Shown: piece after piece, positions 1 through 7,740 of the stretch
How positions within the stretch are numbered: the stretch's first letter is position 1
Layout: every line of letters starts with the position of its first letter
Position numbers and translations under genes: made by a program
The notes under the pieces: model-generated
The model's input: the letters and a program-made list of their open reading frames with translations, nothing else
Databases searched by the model: none
Told to the model about the DNA's origin: nothing
NCBI RefSeq assembly: GCF_001017125.1
Contig: NZ_JXOJ01000008.1
Location: forward strand, 43,820-102,975
Length of the DNA: 59,156 nucleotides
DNA from: Methanoculleus sediminis
Lineage (GTDB): Archaea; Halobacteriota; Methanomicrobia; Methanomicrobiales; Methanoculleaceae
Reading direction: 5' to 3'

Positions 1-115
1 AGCGCAGCGAGCATGAGAAACTCGAAGAGTTTCGAGGTGCGAGCGCAGCGAGCATGAGAAACTCGAAGAGTTTCGAGGTGTGAGCGCAGCGAACACGAGA
101 AGAACGAAGTTCTTC
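1..115. repeat. 41-bp tandem repeat with stem-loop
   Basis: Two identical-length units (1-41 and 42-82) and a diverged third (83 to about 115) make up the left part of copy A. Each unit carries a hairpin: GAAACTC-GAA-GAGTTTC in units one and two, and GAAGAAC-GAA-GTTCTTC in unit three. Both arms changed together while the GAA loop stayed, so the fold itself seems to be kept. Confidence 0.75.
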
Positions 116-376
116 GGAGGGGGGATGCCCCCCCTCCCCATCTGACGGTGGTCGAGCTCCGTTCCTGCGGAACGTCGCACCTCGCACCTCCGGTGCTCAA
201 GCTCGCTTCGCTCGCACTCCGCACCCTCCGGGTGCTCGATCTCCGGGCGTTCGCACCTAACGGTGCTCACGCTCCTGCCCTCCGGCCAGTCGCGTTCCGC
301 CCATCGCACTCCCCGTCAGCCCCTCCCCAAGGGCGATATTCCCACGGCCCAGTGTATCGGGCAATGTCCACGTCTT
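1..376. repeat. Dispersed hairpin cassette, copy A
   Basis: This is non-coding DNA built from many short stem-loops with 3-4 nt loops. It shares long identical blocks with a second copy near 18.2-18.5 kb: positions 142-166 match 18396-18420, and 304-323 match 18430-18449. Between those blocks copy A carries about 124 extra bases of hairpin modules, bounded by a duplicated TCGCAC (175-180 and 304-309). Stems include GCACC-TCC-GGTGC, GCACCC-TCC-GGGTGC and CGTTCC-TGC-GGAACG. The element probably starts left of the window. Reading frames across it are compositional by-products. Its role is unknown; an extragenic palindromic repeat or non-autonomous mobile element is the simplest reading. Confidence 0.7.
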
Positions 377-563
377 CAACGCACCGTCTATCGCGACTCA
401 CGCTTTCGATGCTTTAACACTGAAAATGAATTCAATCCCACCACCCAGAACCAGACATCCCCGATAGATCTACTGCATGGCCTACAAGCGCCCCCCACCT
501 TGGGAACACCTGTCAACGCAACAACTCTCCAAAAAAAAGCAAAACCGCAAGAGCGGAGGAGAA

Positions 564-1304
564 TTACTCCTCGGACTCTTTCGTCTCTTCGGTCTCGGCG
601 GGCTCTTCGGCCTCAACGACCTCAGGCGCCGTTTCCGGCTTCTCCGGGCGGGAGATCGTCTCCTTCATGACGACATCGTTGACATCGGAGTAATTCTCGA
701 ATATCTCGCGGACGAGGGTGCCCCGCCAGACCATCCAGCGCCGGTCGTACGTGATCGCGGGAGGGAGCTCCAGTTCGGCCGTGCCGTCGGCGATGGTGAC
801 ACCTATGTCGGTTCTGCCCGAGAAGAGCTTGATGAGACCCTTGATCTGCTCCACCGGGTCCTCGACCTTCTCGAGGATCGCGTAGGAGTAGTTCAGGGTC
901 TTCCCGGCAAGCGGGTGATTGAAGTCGACGACCGCGCGCCTTCCGATGACGTCGATGACGACGCCCTCGCGGCCCTCGACCTCGATCCGCATCCCCCTCT
1001 GCGGCTTCTCGCGGAACTGCGTGACCGGGACGGACTTTACAGCCCCATCCTCGTGCGCCCCGAACCCCTTCTCGGGCGGGACATCTACCTCGCCCTCGGC
1101 GCCGACCTCTTTACCGATCAGCTCGTCCTCGAGGCCGATGATGACGTGGTGGCTCCCCAGGCGGACGGTGACAGGACCGTACTCCGCCCGCGGGTTGTAG
1201 ATCCCCTCTTCCTTTGCGTTCTCCTCATCCGTGGTATCGAAGATACTCTCACCGACGCGGCCGGTGTATCTGAGCCTGATAAAATCTCCTTCCTGAAGTG
1301 CCAT
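564..1304 (-). CDS. FKBP-type peptidyl-prolyl cis-trans isomerase (SlyD-like)
   Basis: This is a predicted prolyl isomerase and folding helper, probably cytosolic. The first 90 residues carry the FKBP fold with an inserted flap (GDFIRLRYTG, then LGSHHVIIGLEDELIG and the VPPEKGFG segment). The middle (GMRIEVEGREGVVIDV, then VDFNHPLAGKTL) is the typical archaeal long-FKBP signature. A further domain of about 80 residues and an acidic Glu-rich tail follow, making it longer than bacterial SlyD. I start at the second ATG because a GGTGA motif lies about 7 nt upstream of it; an ATG three codons earlier is possible. It is divergent from the ATPase gene at 1446. Confidence 0.88.
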   Translation of the reverse strand: MALQEGDFIRLRYTGRVGESIFDTTDEENAKEEGIYNPRAEYGPVTVRLGSHHVIIGLEDELIGKEVGAEGEVDVPPEKGFGAHEDGAVKSVPVTQFREKPQRGMRIEVEGREGVVIDVIGRRAVVDFNHPLAGKTLNYSYAILEKVEDPVEQIKGLIKLFSGRTDIGVTIADGTAELELPPAITYDRRWMVWRGTLVREIFENYSDVNDVVMKETISRPEKPETAPEVVEAEEPAETEETKESEE

Positions 1305-1407
1305 TCCATTCACCTTGGATAGCGGATGCGTTGCGGTCGCGGTACGCCTCCCGCACCTGCCCGCCGCATGCCTGCGTCTTGTTGTTCCATTTTATTTGGA
1401 TGGAATG

Positions 1408-1417
1408 GTATTTATAC
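1408..1417 (+). promoter_or_regulatory. Probable TATA box of the ATPase gene
   Basis: The AT-rich GTATTTATAC lies in GC-rich surroundings about 33 nt before the ATG at 1446. That predicts a transcript with only a few leader bases. Confidence 0.45.
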
Positions 1418-1445
1418 TGTCTACCGGAACACCCCCGGCAGGATC

Positions 1446-2951
1446 ATGGACGAGATACAGCAGCAGGCCGGCGGGGTCTCGTACGCCCCCTCTCCCCCCG
1501 GGGAGTTCTGCGGCAGACAGGAAGAACTCGAGCAGATTTCCGCCGTTCTCTCGCGGGCGGGAGAACACGGGCAGGCGGTGATGATCTCCGGCCCGCCGGG
1601 CACCGGGAAGAGTTCGCTCCTGAACAGGCTCGCATACGAGGTGCAGGAACCCCCCGGCGGGCGGCAGTCCCCTGTCCTCCGAGCGGAAATCTTCGACCTC
1701 CCGGGGATGATCTTCTCTGCGTTCCGGGAGTTGTTGAACGACCTTCGGCGATCCGCAGCATCCGCAAGATTCGGGGGCATCCTCGATGCCGAGAGCATGA
1801 AAGAGGCTGTCCGGTATGCCGACGACGTCTTCGAGAAGTACGCCGCTCCGGTGGAGCCGGTCGGCCTGCTCCCCAAGACCGGCGAGGAGATCGTCGGCGT
1901 CTTCGCCCGGTCGCCCGAGGTCGGCTACGACCGTGTATACCAGGCGTTCGAGGAACTGCTCGGGGAACTCGGGAGACAGATGAGCATGACCGGCCATGTT
2001 GCGGCGGTTCTCTTAGACGACGTCCACCTCGCCTCGAGCCACGACCGGCGCCTCCTCCGGGACATCGTGAACGGCCTCCCGCCCGGCATCCTCCTCGTCT
2101 TCACCTGCCGGACGGAAGACAACGCCGGTTCCGGATACGCCACGATGCGGGAGGAGATCCGGGATCTCGGTATCCACGAAGTACAGCTGTCCGGGATGCA
2201 GCGGCACGAGATCCGGGAACTCGGGGAGAGGCGGTTTCACTTCTCCATCGACGATGCCGCCGCCGGCCTCCTCGAAGAGAGTGCGGGCGACCCGTTCCGT
2301 CTAATAGCCTGCTTCAACACCCTGCGCGACCGCGGGCTCGCACCCTCCCGGGAAAATGTCGCGGACGTCATCGCCGGGGCAACAGATCCCGCGGGGCTTG
2401 TCTTTGCCGCGCTCCCGAAACCCACGAAGGCATGGACGGAGGAACTCTGCACCTTAAACCCCCCGTTCCCCGTGCCGGTCATGGCCTGCATGCTCGATCT
2501 CCAGGGAGCAGGCATAACGCCGACGACCGACCGGCTGCTGGAGAGCGGCATGTTCAGAAGGCTTCCGGACGGAGAGTACGCCTTCGCGCACCCCCTCCTG
2601 CAGGAGCACTGCAGGCGGGAACTCTCTGAAGACGCACGAGTTGCGCTCAACGCCCGTGCGGCGGATTGCTTCGAGCGTTCCATGCACCGCCTCCCCGGCA
2701 GGCTGCACGCCCTCCTCTCGCTTGCCGGCCACCTCTTCCACGCGCGCGAGTACGGGAAAGCCGCCGACCTGAACCTGGAGATCGGGCTCCGGTTCCACCA
2801 TCGCGAGGACCACGATACCGCCCTGATGCTCACGGAGCGGGCGGTCGTCTCCGCGGAGCGCCTCGGAGACGATGTGCTCCTCGCCGCCGCAGAGCGGCAG
2901 AGAGACGTCATCCGGCAGAAGGTCTCCGGCTCGCCCGGGGCCGGACGGTGA
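1446..2951 (+). CDS. AAA-family P-loop ATPase (AAA_16-like)
   Basis: This is a 501-residue STAND/AAA_16-type ATPase of unknown target. Near residue 25 there is a CGRQEEL entry motif typical of such ATPases, followed by Walker A GPPGTGKSS (about residues 45-53) and Walker B VLLDDVHL near residue 188. The C-terminal half has a winged-helix-like part (residues 330-390) followed by helices resembling TPRs. The open frame extends 120 nt further upstream, but homology only begins at the ATG used here, which also sits just below a TATA box. The CYTH gene follows 38 nt later on the same strand. Such proteins often act as regulators or in replication and repair; nothing here fixes the role. Confidence 0.75.
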   Translation: MDEIQQQAGGVSYAPSPPGEFCGRQEELEQISAVLSRAGEHGQAVMISGPPGTGKSSLLNRLAYEVQEPPGGRQSPVLRAEIFDLPGMIFSAFRELLNDLRRSAASARFGGILDAESMKEAVRYADDVFEKYAAPVEPVGLLPKTGEEIVGVFARSPEVGYDRVYQAFEELLGELGRQMSMTGHVAAVLLDDVHLASSHDRRLLRDIVNGLPPGILLVFTCRTEDNAGSGYATMREEIRDLGIHEVQLSGMQRHEIRELGERRFHFSIDDAAAGLLEESAGDPFRLIACFNTLRDRGLAPSRENVADVIAGATDPAGLVFAALPKPTKAWTEELCTLNPPFPVPVMACMLDLQGAGITPTTDRLLESGMFRRLPDGEYAFAHPLLQEHCRRELSEDARVALNARAADCFERSMHRLPGRLHALLSLAGHLFHAREYGKAADLNLEIGLRFHHREDHDTALMLTERAVVSAERLGDDVLLAAAERQRDVIRQKVSGSPGAGR

Positions 2952-2989
2952 GGGTTTATCGTCGTTCCCGAGAGACGATCTGACGCAGA

Positions 2990-3526
2990 ATGGGCATGCT
3001 CGAAGTAGAAGCAAAATATACGGTCGGAGACCTGGAAGACGTCAGGGCCGGGCTCGACCGGAAGGGAGTGCGGATGGGGAGAAGGCAGCAGGAACGCGAC
3101 GTCTATTACAACGCCCCTCACCGCGATTTTGGAGAGACGGACGAGGCGTTAAGGGTCAGGTACGACGATACCGGGGTCACCGTGACCTACAAAGGCCCGA
3201 AGATCCGGGTCGGGAGCGCGAAGGCCCGCGAGGAGTTCAACCTCGCGGTAGCCGACGGAGAGTTGCTCGAGACGATTCTCTCCCGTCTCGGTTTCCGGCG
3301 TGCCGCCACGGTCTCGAAGGTGCGGGAGTTTTACGAGATGGGGGACGTGACGGTTACGCTCGACGACGTCGAGGGGCTCGGGACGTTCGCCGAGATCGAG
3401 ATCCTGACAGAAAAGGACGAAGAGGATGCCGCCGGCCGGATCGGAGCGGTTGCAAAAGAATTGGGTGTAGACGGTCCACCGATCTACACCTCGTATCTGG
3501 AGATGCTGCTATTTAAACAGCGATAA
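2990..3526 (+). CDS. cyaB: CYTH-domain protein, class IV adenylate cyclase / triphosphatase (CyaB-like)
   Basis: The CYTH fold is a triphosphate tunnel enzyme: it can hydrolyse thiamine or inorganic triphosphate or, in CyaB, cyclise ATP. The signature ExExK appears at the start as EVEAK, and basic and acidic strand residues recur (RVRYDD, VTYKGPK, EFNLAV, GLGTFAEIEI). At 178 residues it matches the archaeal CyaB/ThTPase group. Two ATGs lie two codons apart; either could be used. It follows the ATPase by 38 nt, and its last 14 bases overlap the convergent phosphoesterase gene. Which triphosphate it acts on cannot be told from sequence. Confidence 0.85.
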   Translation: MGMLEVEAKYTVGDLEDVRAGLDRKGVRMGRRQQERDVYYNAPHRDFGETDEALRVRYDDTGVTVTYKGPKIRVGSAKAREEFNLAVADGELLETILSRLGFRRAATVSKVREFYEMGDVTVTLDDVEGLGTFAEIEILTEKDEEDAAGRIGAVAKELGVDGPPIYTSYLEMLLFKQR

Positions 3527-4154
3527 GTTCTATATGGATATCTTTGGGCTCCTTCCCGAAACGGATGATAGCGCCGTAGCCTTCTGAAGCGGGTCCGGGG
3601 TTGACGACCTTGACGCCGTCGACCTCGGTGACGCCCCGTGCCTCGTGGATGTGGGCACAGCAGACCAGATCGAACCGGGCCATGTGCTTTCGGATGCTCT
3701 GGCTGCCGACATGGTCGTCGCCGACGGCATCCAGCGCCTCGTACGGCGGGGCATGGCAGAGCAGGACGTTGTGGATATTCTTGTCCATGTGATTGGTTAT
3801 CCGGGTAAGGTCTTTATCGATCTCTTCCTCCGTCAGCTCGAACGGCGTGTCGAACGGAGTCTTGTTCGAACCGCCAAGACCCGCAAGCGTGATCTTGCCG
3901 AGCGCGATCCACGAGTTGTGCAGGCAGACCGCATCCGAGCGTTCAAGCACGTCGACGATCTCGCGGGGGTCGCAGTTTCCGGGGATTGCGAAACACGGCA
4001 CCTCGAAGTTGGAGAGTACCGAATCTACAGGCTCAAGTGGACCGAAATTGGTGATGTCGCCTGCAATGATGACTGCATCGTAGTCGTAGCTGAGAAAAGC
4101 GTCAAGCTTTCCGTAGTTACCGTGCAGATCTGCTAAGAGTAGCACATCCGTCAT
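3513..4154 (-). CDS. Metallophosphoesterase (YfcE/MJ0936-like)
   Basis: This is a calcineurin-like phosphodiesterase with an intact two-metal site: LADLHGN (DxH), IIAGDITNFG (GD), PGNCDP (GNxD), CHAPP (GH-type histidine) and CCAHIHEA (GHxH position). At 213 residues it is a single-domain enzyme; substrates of this family include small phosphodiesters and 2',3'-cyclic nucleotides. It starts only 3 nt after the stop of the radical SAM gene on the same strand, so the two are almost certainly co-transcribed. Its 3' end overlaps cyaB by 14 nt tail to tail. Confidence 0.87.
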   Translation of the reverse strand: MTDVLLLADLHGNYGKLDAFLSYDYDAVIIAGDITNFGPLEPVDSVLSNFEVPCFAIPGNCDPREIVDVLERSDAVCLHNSWIALGKITLAGLGGSNKTPFDTPFELTEEEIDKDLTRITNHMDKNIHNVLLCHAPPYEALDAVGDDHVGSQSIRKHMARFDLVCCAHIHEARGVTEVDGVKVVNPGPASEGYGAIIRFGKEPKDIHIELIAV

Positions 4155-4157
4155 GCT

Positions 4158-5267
4158 CTATAGATGAGAAGTGCGTCTAAAAAACCTTATCTCATGATCC
4201 ATCCACGAGCCGGTTATTCTGCCGTCGAGCGCCAGTTTCCCGAGAACCTTTTTTGTCTCGGGGAGGAGCGGGCGGGGGCGTGCATTCTGGAGAGGAGTCC
4301 CCGGCAGCGGCATGAAGTAGTGGATGTGCGCCTTCCCGCCCCGGGTGACCATCTTCACAAGGTCGAGCGTCGCGCGCTGATCGTCGTCGCTCTCGAACGG
4401 CAGTCCGAGGATGAAGTCGACGACCGGGACGAGGCCGTGTTCCCGGCAGAGGTCGAAGGCACGGACGACGTCCTCGACGGTATGCCCGCGGTGCAGGTGG
4501 CGCAGCACACGATCGCTTCCCGACTGCGCCCCGAAGTGCAGGCGGGTGTTGGCGCAGGTGTCGAGGACGAGTTCGACCGACCGGCGCGAGATGCACTCCG
4601 GGCGCACCTCGCCGGGGAAGGTGCCGAAGTAGATCCTCCCGTCGAGGCTCCGGAGGAGCCGTTCGACCCTGTCGAGACGGAGATGAACGCCATCGGAGCC
4701 GTAGGCAAACGCGTTCGGGGTGACGAACCGGATATCCCGGTAGCGCGAGGCGTAACGGACGATCTCGTCGATGGAGCGGTGGCGCATGCACCGCCCGAAG
4801 AGGCGCGGCGTCTGGCAGTAGCCGCAGGAGAACGGGCATCCCCGGGTGATCTCGACGAAGCCCTTGATCCGTGAGAAGGGCGGGTAGCCGTCGAGGAGGA
4901 CGGTGTGGCGGGCGGGCGTATACCCGGCGGCGGTGGCGATCCCGGGAGGCGGATCTCTCCCTTCCTCGATGGCGGAGAGAAGCGCCGGGAGGGTGTACTC
5001 CCCCTCCCCGACGACGACGTAGTCGGCGTACTCCGCCACCTCGCGGTAGCAGGCGGAGGCGTGGGGGCCGCCGACGATCGTTATGCAGTCGGCCTCTGCG
5101 ATCTCGTCGCGGTACAGGCGCTCGTTGATGGAGTTCAGGCTGTAGACGGTGACGTCGGGACGCGGCCCGTCCGTCGCCTCGAGGTCGTATCCGTGCACCT
5201 CGCACGCTGCGGCAAGCGCGGCGAAGGAGTTGTTCGCCTGGGGGATGTGTCGCCAGTAGACCTTCAT
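4158..5267 (-). CDS. Radical SAM protein with B12-binding-like N-terminal domain
   Basis: About 369 residues. The N-terminal 110 residues fold like a cobalamin-binding domain (TIVGGPHASA, VVVGEGEYTL) but show no DxHxxG cobalt-ligand motif. The radical SAM core has the cluster motif CPFSCGYCQ (CxxxCxxC) and the downstream FGAQSGSDRVL and FILGLPFE strands. It resembles the archaeal MJ1487/TIGR04013-type family from memory; its reaction is unknown to me. The open frame runs further upstream, but that part is low-complexity, so I use the ATG before KVYWRH. It is the first gene of a two-gene operon with the phosphoesterase at 4154. Confidence 0.82.
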   Translation of the reverse strand: MKVYWRHIPQANNSFAALAAACEVHGYDLEATDGPRPDVTVYSLNSINERLYRDEIAEADCITIVGGPHASACYREVAEYADYVVVGEGEYTLPALLSAIEEGRDPPPGIATAAGYTPARHTVLLDGYPPFSRIKGFVEITRGCPFSCGYCQTPRLFGRCMRHRSIDEIVRYASRYRDIRFVTPNAFAYGSDGVHLRLDRVERLLRSLDGRIYFGTFPGEVRPECISRRSVELVLDTCANTRLHFGAQSGSDRVLRHLHRGHTVEDVVRAFDLCREHGLVPVVDFILGLPFESDDDQRATLDLVKMVTRGGKAHIHYFMPLPGTPLQNARPRPLLPETKKVLGKLALDGRITGSWMDHEIRFFRRTSHL

Positions 5268-5441
5268 GTCTGCGGTATTCCGGCCGTGCGGCGTGCGTTC
5301 ACCGGGTTTTCCCGGCGGTTTCGCCTGCATGGCATGTATCCTAACAGTCTCTCCGGGCACGGGATTAAGGTGACGACCCACCGGGCCGATACGTTTATCG
5401 TGAGGATGGGGGAGACGGCGCAGATCGGCTGGTGAGGTGCG

Positions 5442-5780
5442 ATGCCGAAGTACGGACGGAACGAAGACCTGCCGCTGCCGGTGAGAGAGGCGCTTCCCGG
5501 GCACGGCCGGGGTATCTACCGCAAAGCGTTCAACAGCGCATGGGAGCAGTATGCCGATCCCCCGGAGCGGCGAAACCCACAAGAGTCGCGCGAGGAGGTT
5601 GCCCACAAGGTCGCCTGGGCGGCGGTGGAGCGCGTCTACGAGAAGGGGCCAGGCGGTGAATGGAGACGGAAGGAGGAGGCGAAGCATCAGGTCGCGCTCC
5701 GGGCAATCCTTTCAACGACCGCCTGCCCTGGAGAACGCTCCTGTGGCGCCACATATCTAACCACAAATATAATTCAATAA
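5442..5780 (+). CDS. chaB: ChaB family protein
   Basis: The first 76 residues align from memory with E. coli ChaB, once named a cation transport regulator: DLPLPVREALPGHG, then YRKAFNSAWEQY, then SREEVAHKVAWAAV, ending in a YEKG segment. A tail of about 36 residues is not seen in the bacterial protein. A GAGGTG ribosome-binding motif lies just upstream. The family is small, soluble and helical, and its biochemical role is not settled. In an archaeon this looks like a gene shared with bacteria. It has its own promoter region and precedes the PRC-barrel gene. Confidence 0.8.
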   Translation: MPKYGRNEDLPLPVREALPGHGRGIYRKAFNSAWEQYADPPERRNPQESREEVAHKVAWAAVERVYEKGPGGEWRRKEEAKHQVALRAILSTTACPGERSCGATYLTTNIIQ

Positions 5781-5836
5781 GAATTAAATATCCCCGGCCT
5801 GTATTCACCCTCTTGCCGTGGAACAGGACGTTCCAC
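5781..5836 (+). promoter_or_regulatory. Promoter region of the PRC-barrel gene with inverted repeat
   Basis: An AT-rich ATTAAATAT box (about 5782-5791) is followed by a perfect inverted repeat, GTGGAAC-AGGAC-GTTCCAC at 5818-5836. The repeat falls close to the predicted transcription start, so it could be a repressor site or a leader hairpin. Confidence 0.45.
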
Positions 5837-5857
5837 AATTATGGAGACGTGATACAC

Positions 5858-6247
5858 ATGAGAGGAACTGCTACAGAGATGCAGGCACGGAGCATTATAC
5901 GGGGAAAGGATATTGAGGATTATTCGGTCAGGAACCCGCAGGGCGAAGATCTCGGGACGATCAAGGACGTCGTGATCGATACAGGCGAAGGCTGCATTGC
6001 CTATGCCGCCCTCTCGTTCGGGGGGTTCATGGGGCTCGGCGACAAACTCTTCGCCGTCCCCTGGGAGGCCCTGCAGTACAACGCGACCGACGACACCTTC
6101 GTCCTCGACGTGCCTAAAGAGCGGCTGGAAAACGCGCCGGGCTTCGACAAGGACAACTGGCCGACGACCGCCGAACGCACCTGGCTCACCGGGATGTACA
6201 GCCACTATGGCTACACGCCCTACTGGGAACGCCGCATGGAGCGGTGA
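5858..6247 (+). CDS. PRC-barrel domain protein
   Basis: This is a 129-residue protein with one PRC-barrel domain: ARSIIRGKDIEDYSV, then the DLGTIKDVVIDT strand pair, then KLFAVPWEAL. PRC barrels occur in RimM, in photosynthetic reaction-centre H subunits and as stand-alone archaeal proteins that bind partners. The C-terminal 40 residues are aromatic-rich (WERRMER end). The ATG used matches the conserved N-terminus and has GGAG about 14 nt upstream. A GC-rich hairpin 30 nt past the stop probably ends the transcript. Confidence 0.8.
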   Translation: MRGTATEMQARSIIRGKDIEDYSVRNPQGEDLGTIKDVVIDTGEGCIAYAALSFGGFMGLGDKLFAVPWEALQYNATDDTFVLDVPKERLENAPGFDKDNWPTTAERTWLTGMYSHYGYTPYWERRMER

Positions 6248-6278
6248 ACCTGATAAAAAAACGGGGATTCGACCACCC

Positions 6279-6307
6279 GCCGGCCCCTGCCGAGAACCGG
6301 GGCCGGC
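6279..6307 (+). terminator. GC-rich hairpin, probable transcription end
   Basis: Arms GCCGGCCCC (6279-6287) and GGGGCCGGC (6299-6307) enclose an 11-nt loop, followed by ACACTTTTC. It lies just past the PRC-barrel gene and upstream of the kinase operon promoter. Confidence 0.45.
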
Positions 6308-6382
6308 GACACTTTTCAGGGCGGAGAGATCGAGACCGTTGCCTTTGCCGCACGGGCCCGCGTCCGGGATGCCGCTGCGAAC

Positions 6383-6528
6383 ACTATATATGCCAGGGCA
6401 CGCATGCACTGCGAACCGTAATCCAGCGGAGAACGAAAGACCGGAGGGAGCCGGACAGGGAGGCGCGGCCGCCCGCACACGCGACATGGAAACCCTCACG
6501 TTCTCCGCTGCTCCGGGGGTATGCCGGT
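6383..6528 (+). promoter_or_regulatory. Promoter and long leader of the pgk-pfkA operon
   Basis: A clear TATA box ACTATATATG sits near 6383-6392. Using the usual 25-nt spacing, transcription would begin near 6414, giving an untranslated leader of about 115 nt before the ATG at 6529. That is long for this window, where many genes appear leaderless. A GGGGG run about 10 nt before the ATG may serve as ribosome-binding site. Nothing in the leader resembles a riboswitch I know. Confidence 0.5.
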
Positions 6529-7740
6529 ATGCAGAACGTGATACCAAGACGGAAGAAGACAGTCAGGGAGATCGACGTGAGGGGCAGACGGGTGCTCGTT
6601 CGTGCCGACTTCAACGTGCCGCTCGATGAGGAAGGAGCAATCGCCGACGATACCCGTATTCGGGCCAGCCTGCCGACGATAAACTACCTCTGCGAGCGGG
6701 GGGCACGGGTCATCCTCTGCTCCCACCTGGGCCGGCCGAAAGGTGAAATCGTTGAGCGGCTGCGCCTTACCCTCGTGGCAAACAGGCTCTCCGCGCTGCT
6801 CGGCCGGCCGGTCGTCGCGCTTCGTGACTGCATCGGGCCGGAGGTGGAGAGCGCGGTCGCGACGATGAGCGACGGGGATATTGTTCTCCTCGAGAACCTC
6901 CGGTTCCACCCGGAAGAGAAGAAAGGCGACCCGGCGTTTGCAGAAGAACTCGCCGGCCTCGCCGAAGCCTACGTCAACGACGCCTTCGGAGCCTCGCATA
7001 GAACCGATGCGTCGATTGTGGGCGTCCCGGACTACCTGCCGGCGGTAGCCGGGCTCCTGCTGGAGAAAGAGATCGGCGTGTTCACGCGGATCCTGGAGAA
7101 ACCCGAACGGCCGTTTGCCGCCGTGATCGGGGGAGCAAAGGTGAGCGACAAACTGGAGGTCCTCGATAACATCATCTTCCGGGTGGACAGGCTTCTCATC
7201 GGAGGAGGCATGGCGGCGACGTTCCTTGCGAGCCGGGGCTACCGGACCGGCGCGTCGCACATCGAGACCGATCGCCTGGACGCCGTCAGAAGGGTCGAGG
7301 AGAATGCAGAAAGACGCGGTGTCCGCCTCATCCTGCCCCGGGATGTCATCGTCACGGAGAAGCTGGAAGCAGGCGCCCCGGCCCGGACCGTGGCCTCCAC
7401 GGAGATCCCGGACGGCCGGGTCATCGCGGATATCGGGCCCGCGGCCGTCGACGAGTTCTCCCGGGAACTTGGCAGTGTGCGAACCGTCGTCTGGAACGGG
7501 CCGATGGGGGTCTTCGAGCTCCCGGAGTTCGCGGAAGGGACGCGCAGGATTGCCGCGACCCTCGCCACCCTCGACGGAACCACGGTCATCGGCGGGGGTT
7601 CGACCGCGGATGCCGTGGAGCGGTTCGGGCTCACCGACCAGATGACGCACGTCTCGACGGGCGGCGGGGCCGCGCTGACGGTGCTTGCGGGAAAGCCGCT
7701 TCCGGGCGTTGAGGCGCTCGACGATGCAGGGACGCCATGA
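6529..7740 (+). CDS. pgk: Phosphoglycerate kinase
   Basis: It transfers a phosphate between 1,3-bisphosphoglycerate and ADP in glycolysis or gluconeogenesis. About 403 residues with all family landmarks in order: RADFNVP, HLGRPKG, LENLRFHPEEKKGD, NDAFGASHR, IGGAKVSDKLEVL, WNGPMGVFE, the nucleotide loop GGGSTADAVE and STGGGAALTVL. The closing LAGKPLPGVEAL segment is what bacterial enzymes carry. The open frame extends 285 nt upstream but homology begins at this ATG. Its TGA overlaps the pfkA ATG in an ATGA quartet, so the two are translationally coupled. Confidence 0.93.
   Translation: MQNVIPRRKKTVREIDVRGRRVLVRADFNVPLDEEGAIADDTRIRASLPTINYLCERGARVILCSHLGRPKGEIVERLRLTLVANRLSALLGRPVVALRDCIGPEVESAVATMSDGDIVLLENLRFHPEEKKGDPAFAEELAGLAEAYVNDAFGASHRTDASIVGVPDYLPAVAGLLLEKEIGVFTRILEKPERPFAAVIGGAKVSDKLEVLDNIIFRVDRLLIGGGMAATFLASRGYRTGASHIETDRLDAVRRVEENAERRGVRLILPRDVIVTEKLEAGAPARTVASTEIPDGRVIADIGPAAVDEFSRELGSVRTVVWNGPMGVFELPEFAEGTRRIAATLATLDGTTVIGGGSTADAVERFGLTDQMTHVSTGGGAALTVLAGKPLPGVEALDDAGTP

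Noticed and set aside
1-376. CRISPR-like array at the left edge
   Set aside because: The 41-bp units are tandem without spacers, and the rest is a mix of different hairpins.
148-1322. Open frames on the plus strand across the repeat and the FKBP gene
   Set aside because: They lack ribosome-binding sites, are low-complexity (Pro, Arg, Ser) and lie over the repeat cassette or opposite a clear gene.
2237-3121. Long minus-strand frame opposite the ATPase gene
   Set aside because: It mirrors the GC-rich codon pattern of the ATPase and gives an Arg/Ser-rich protein without any family resemblance.
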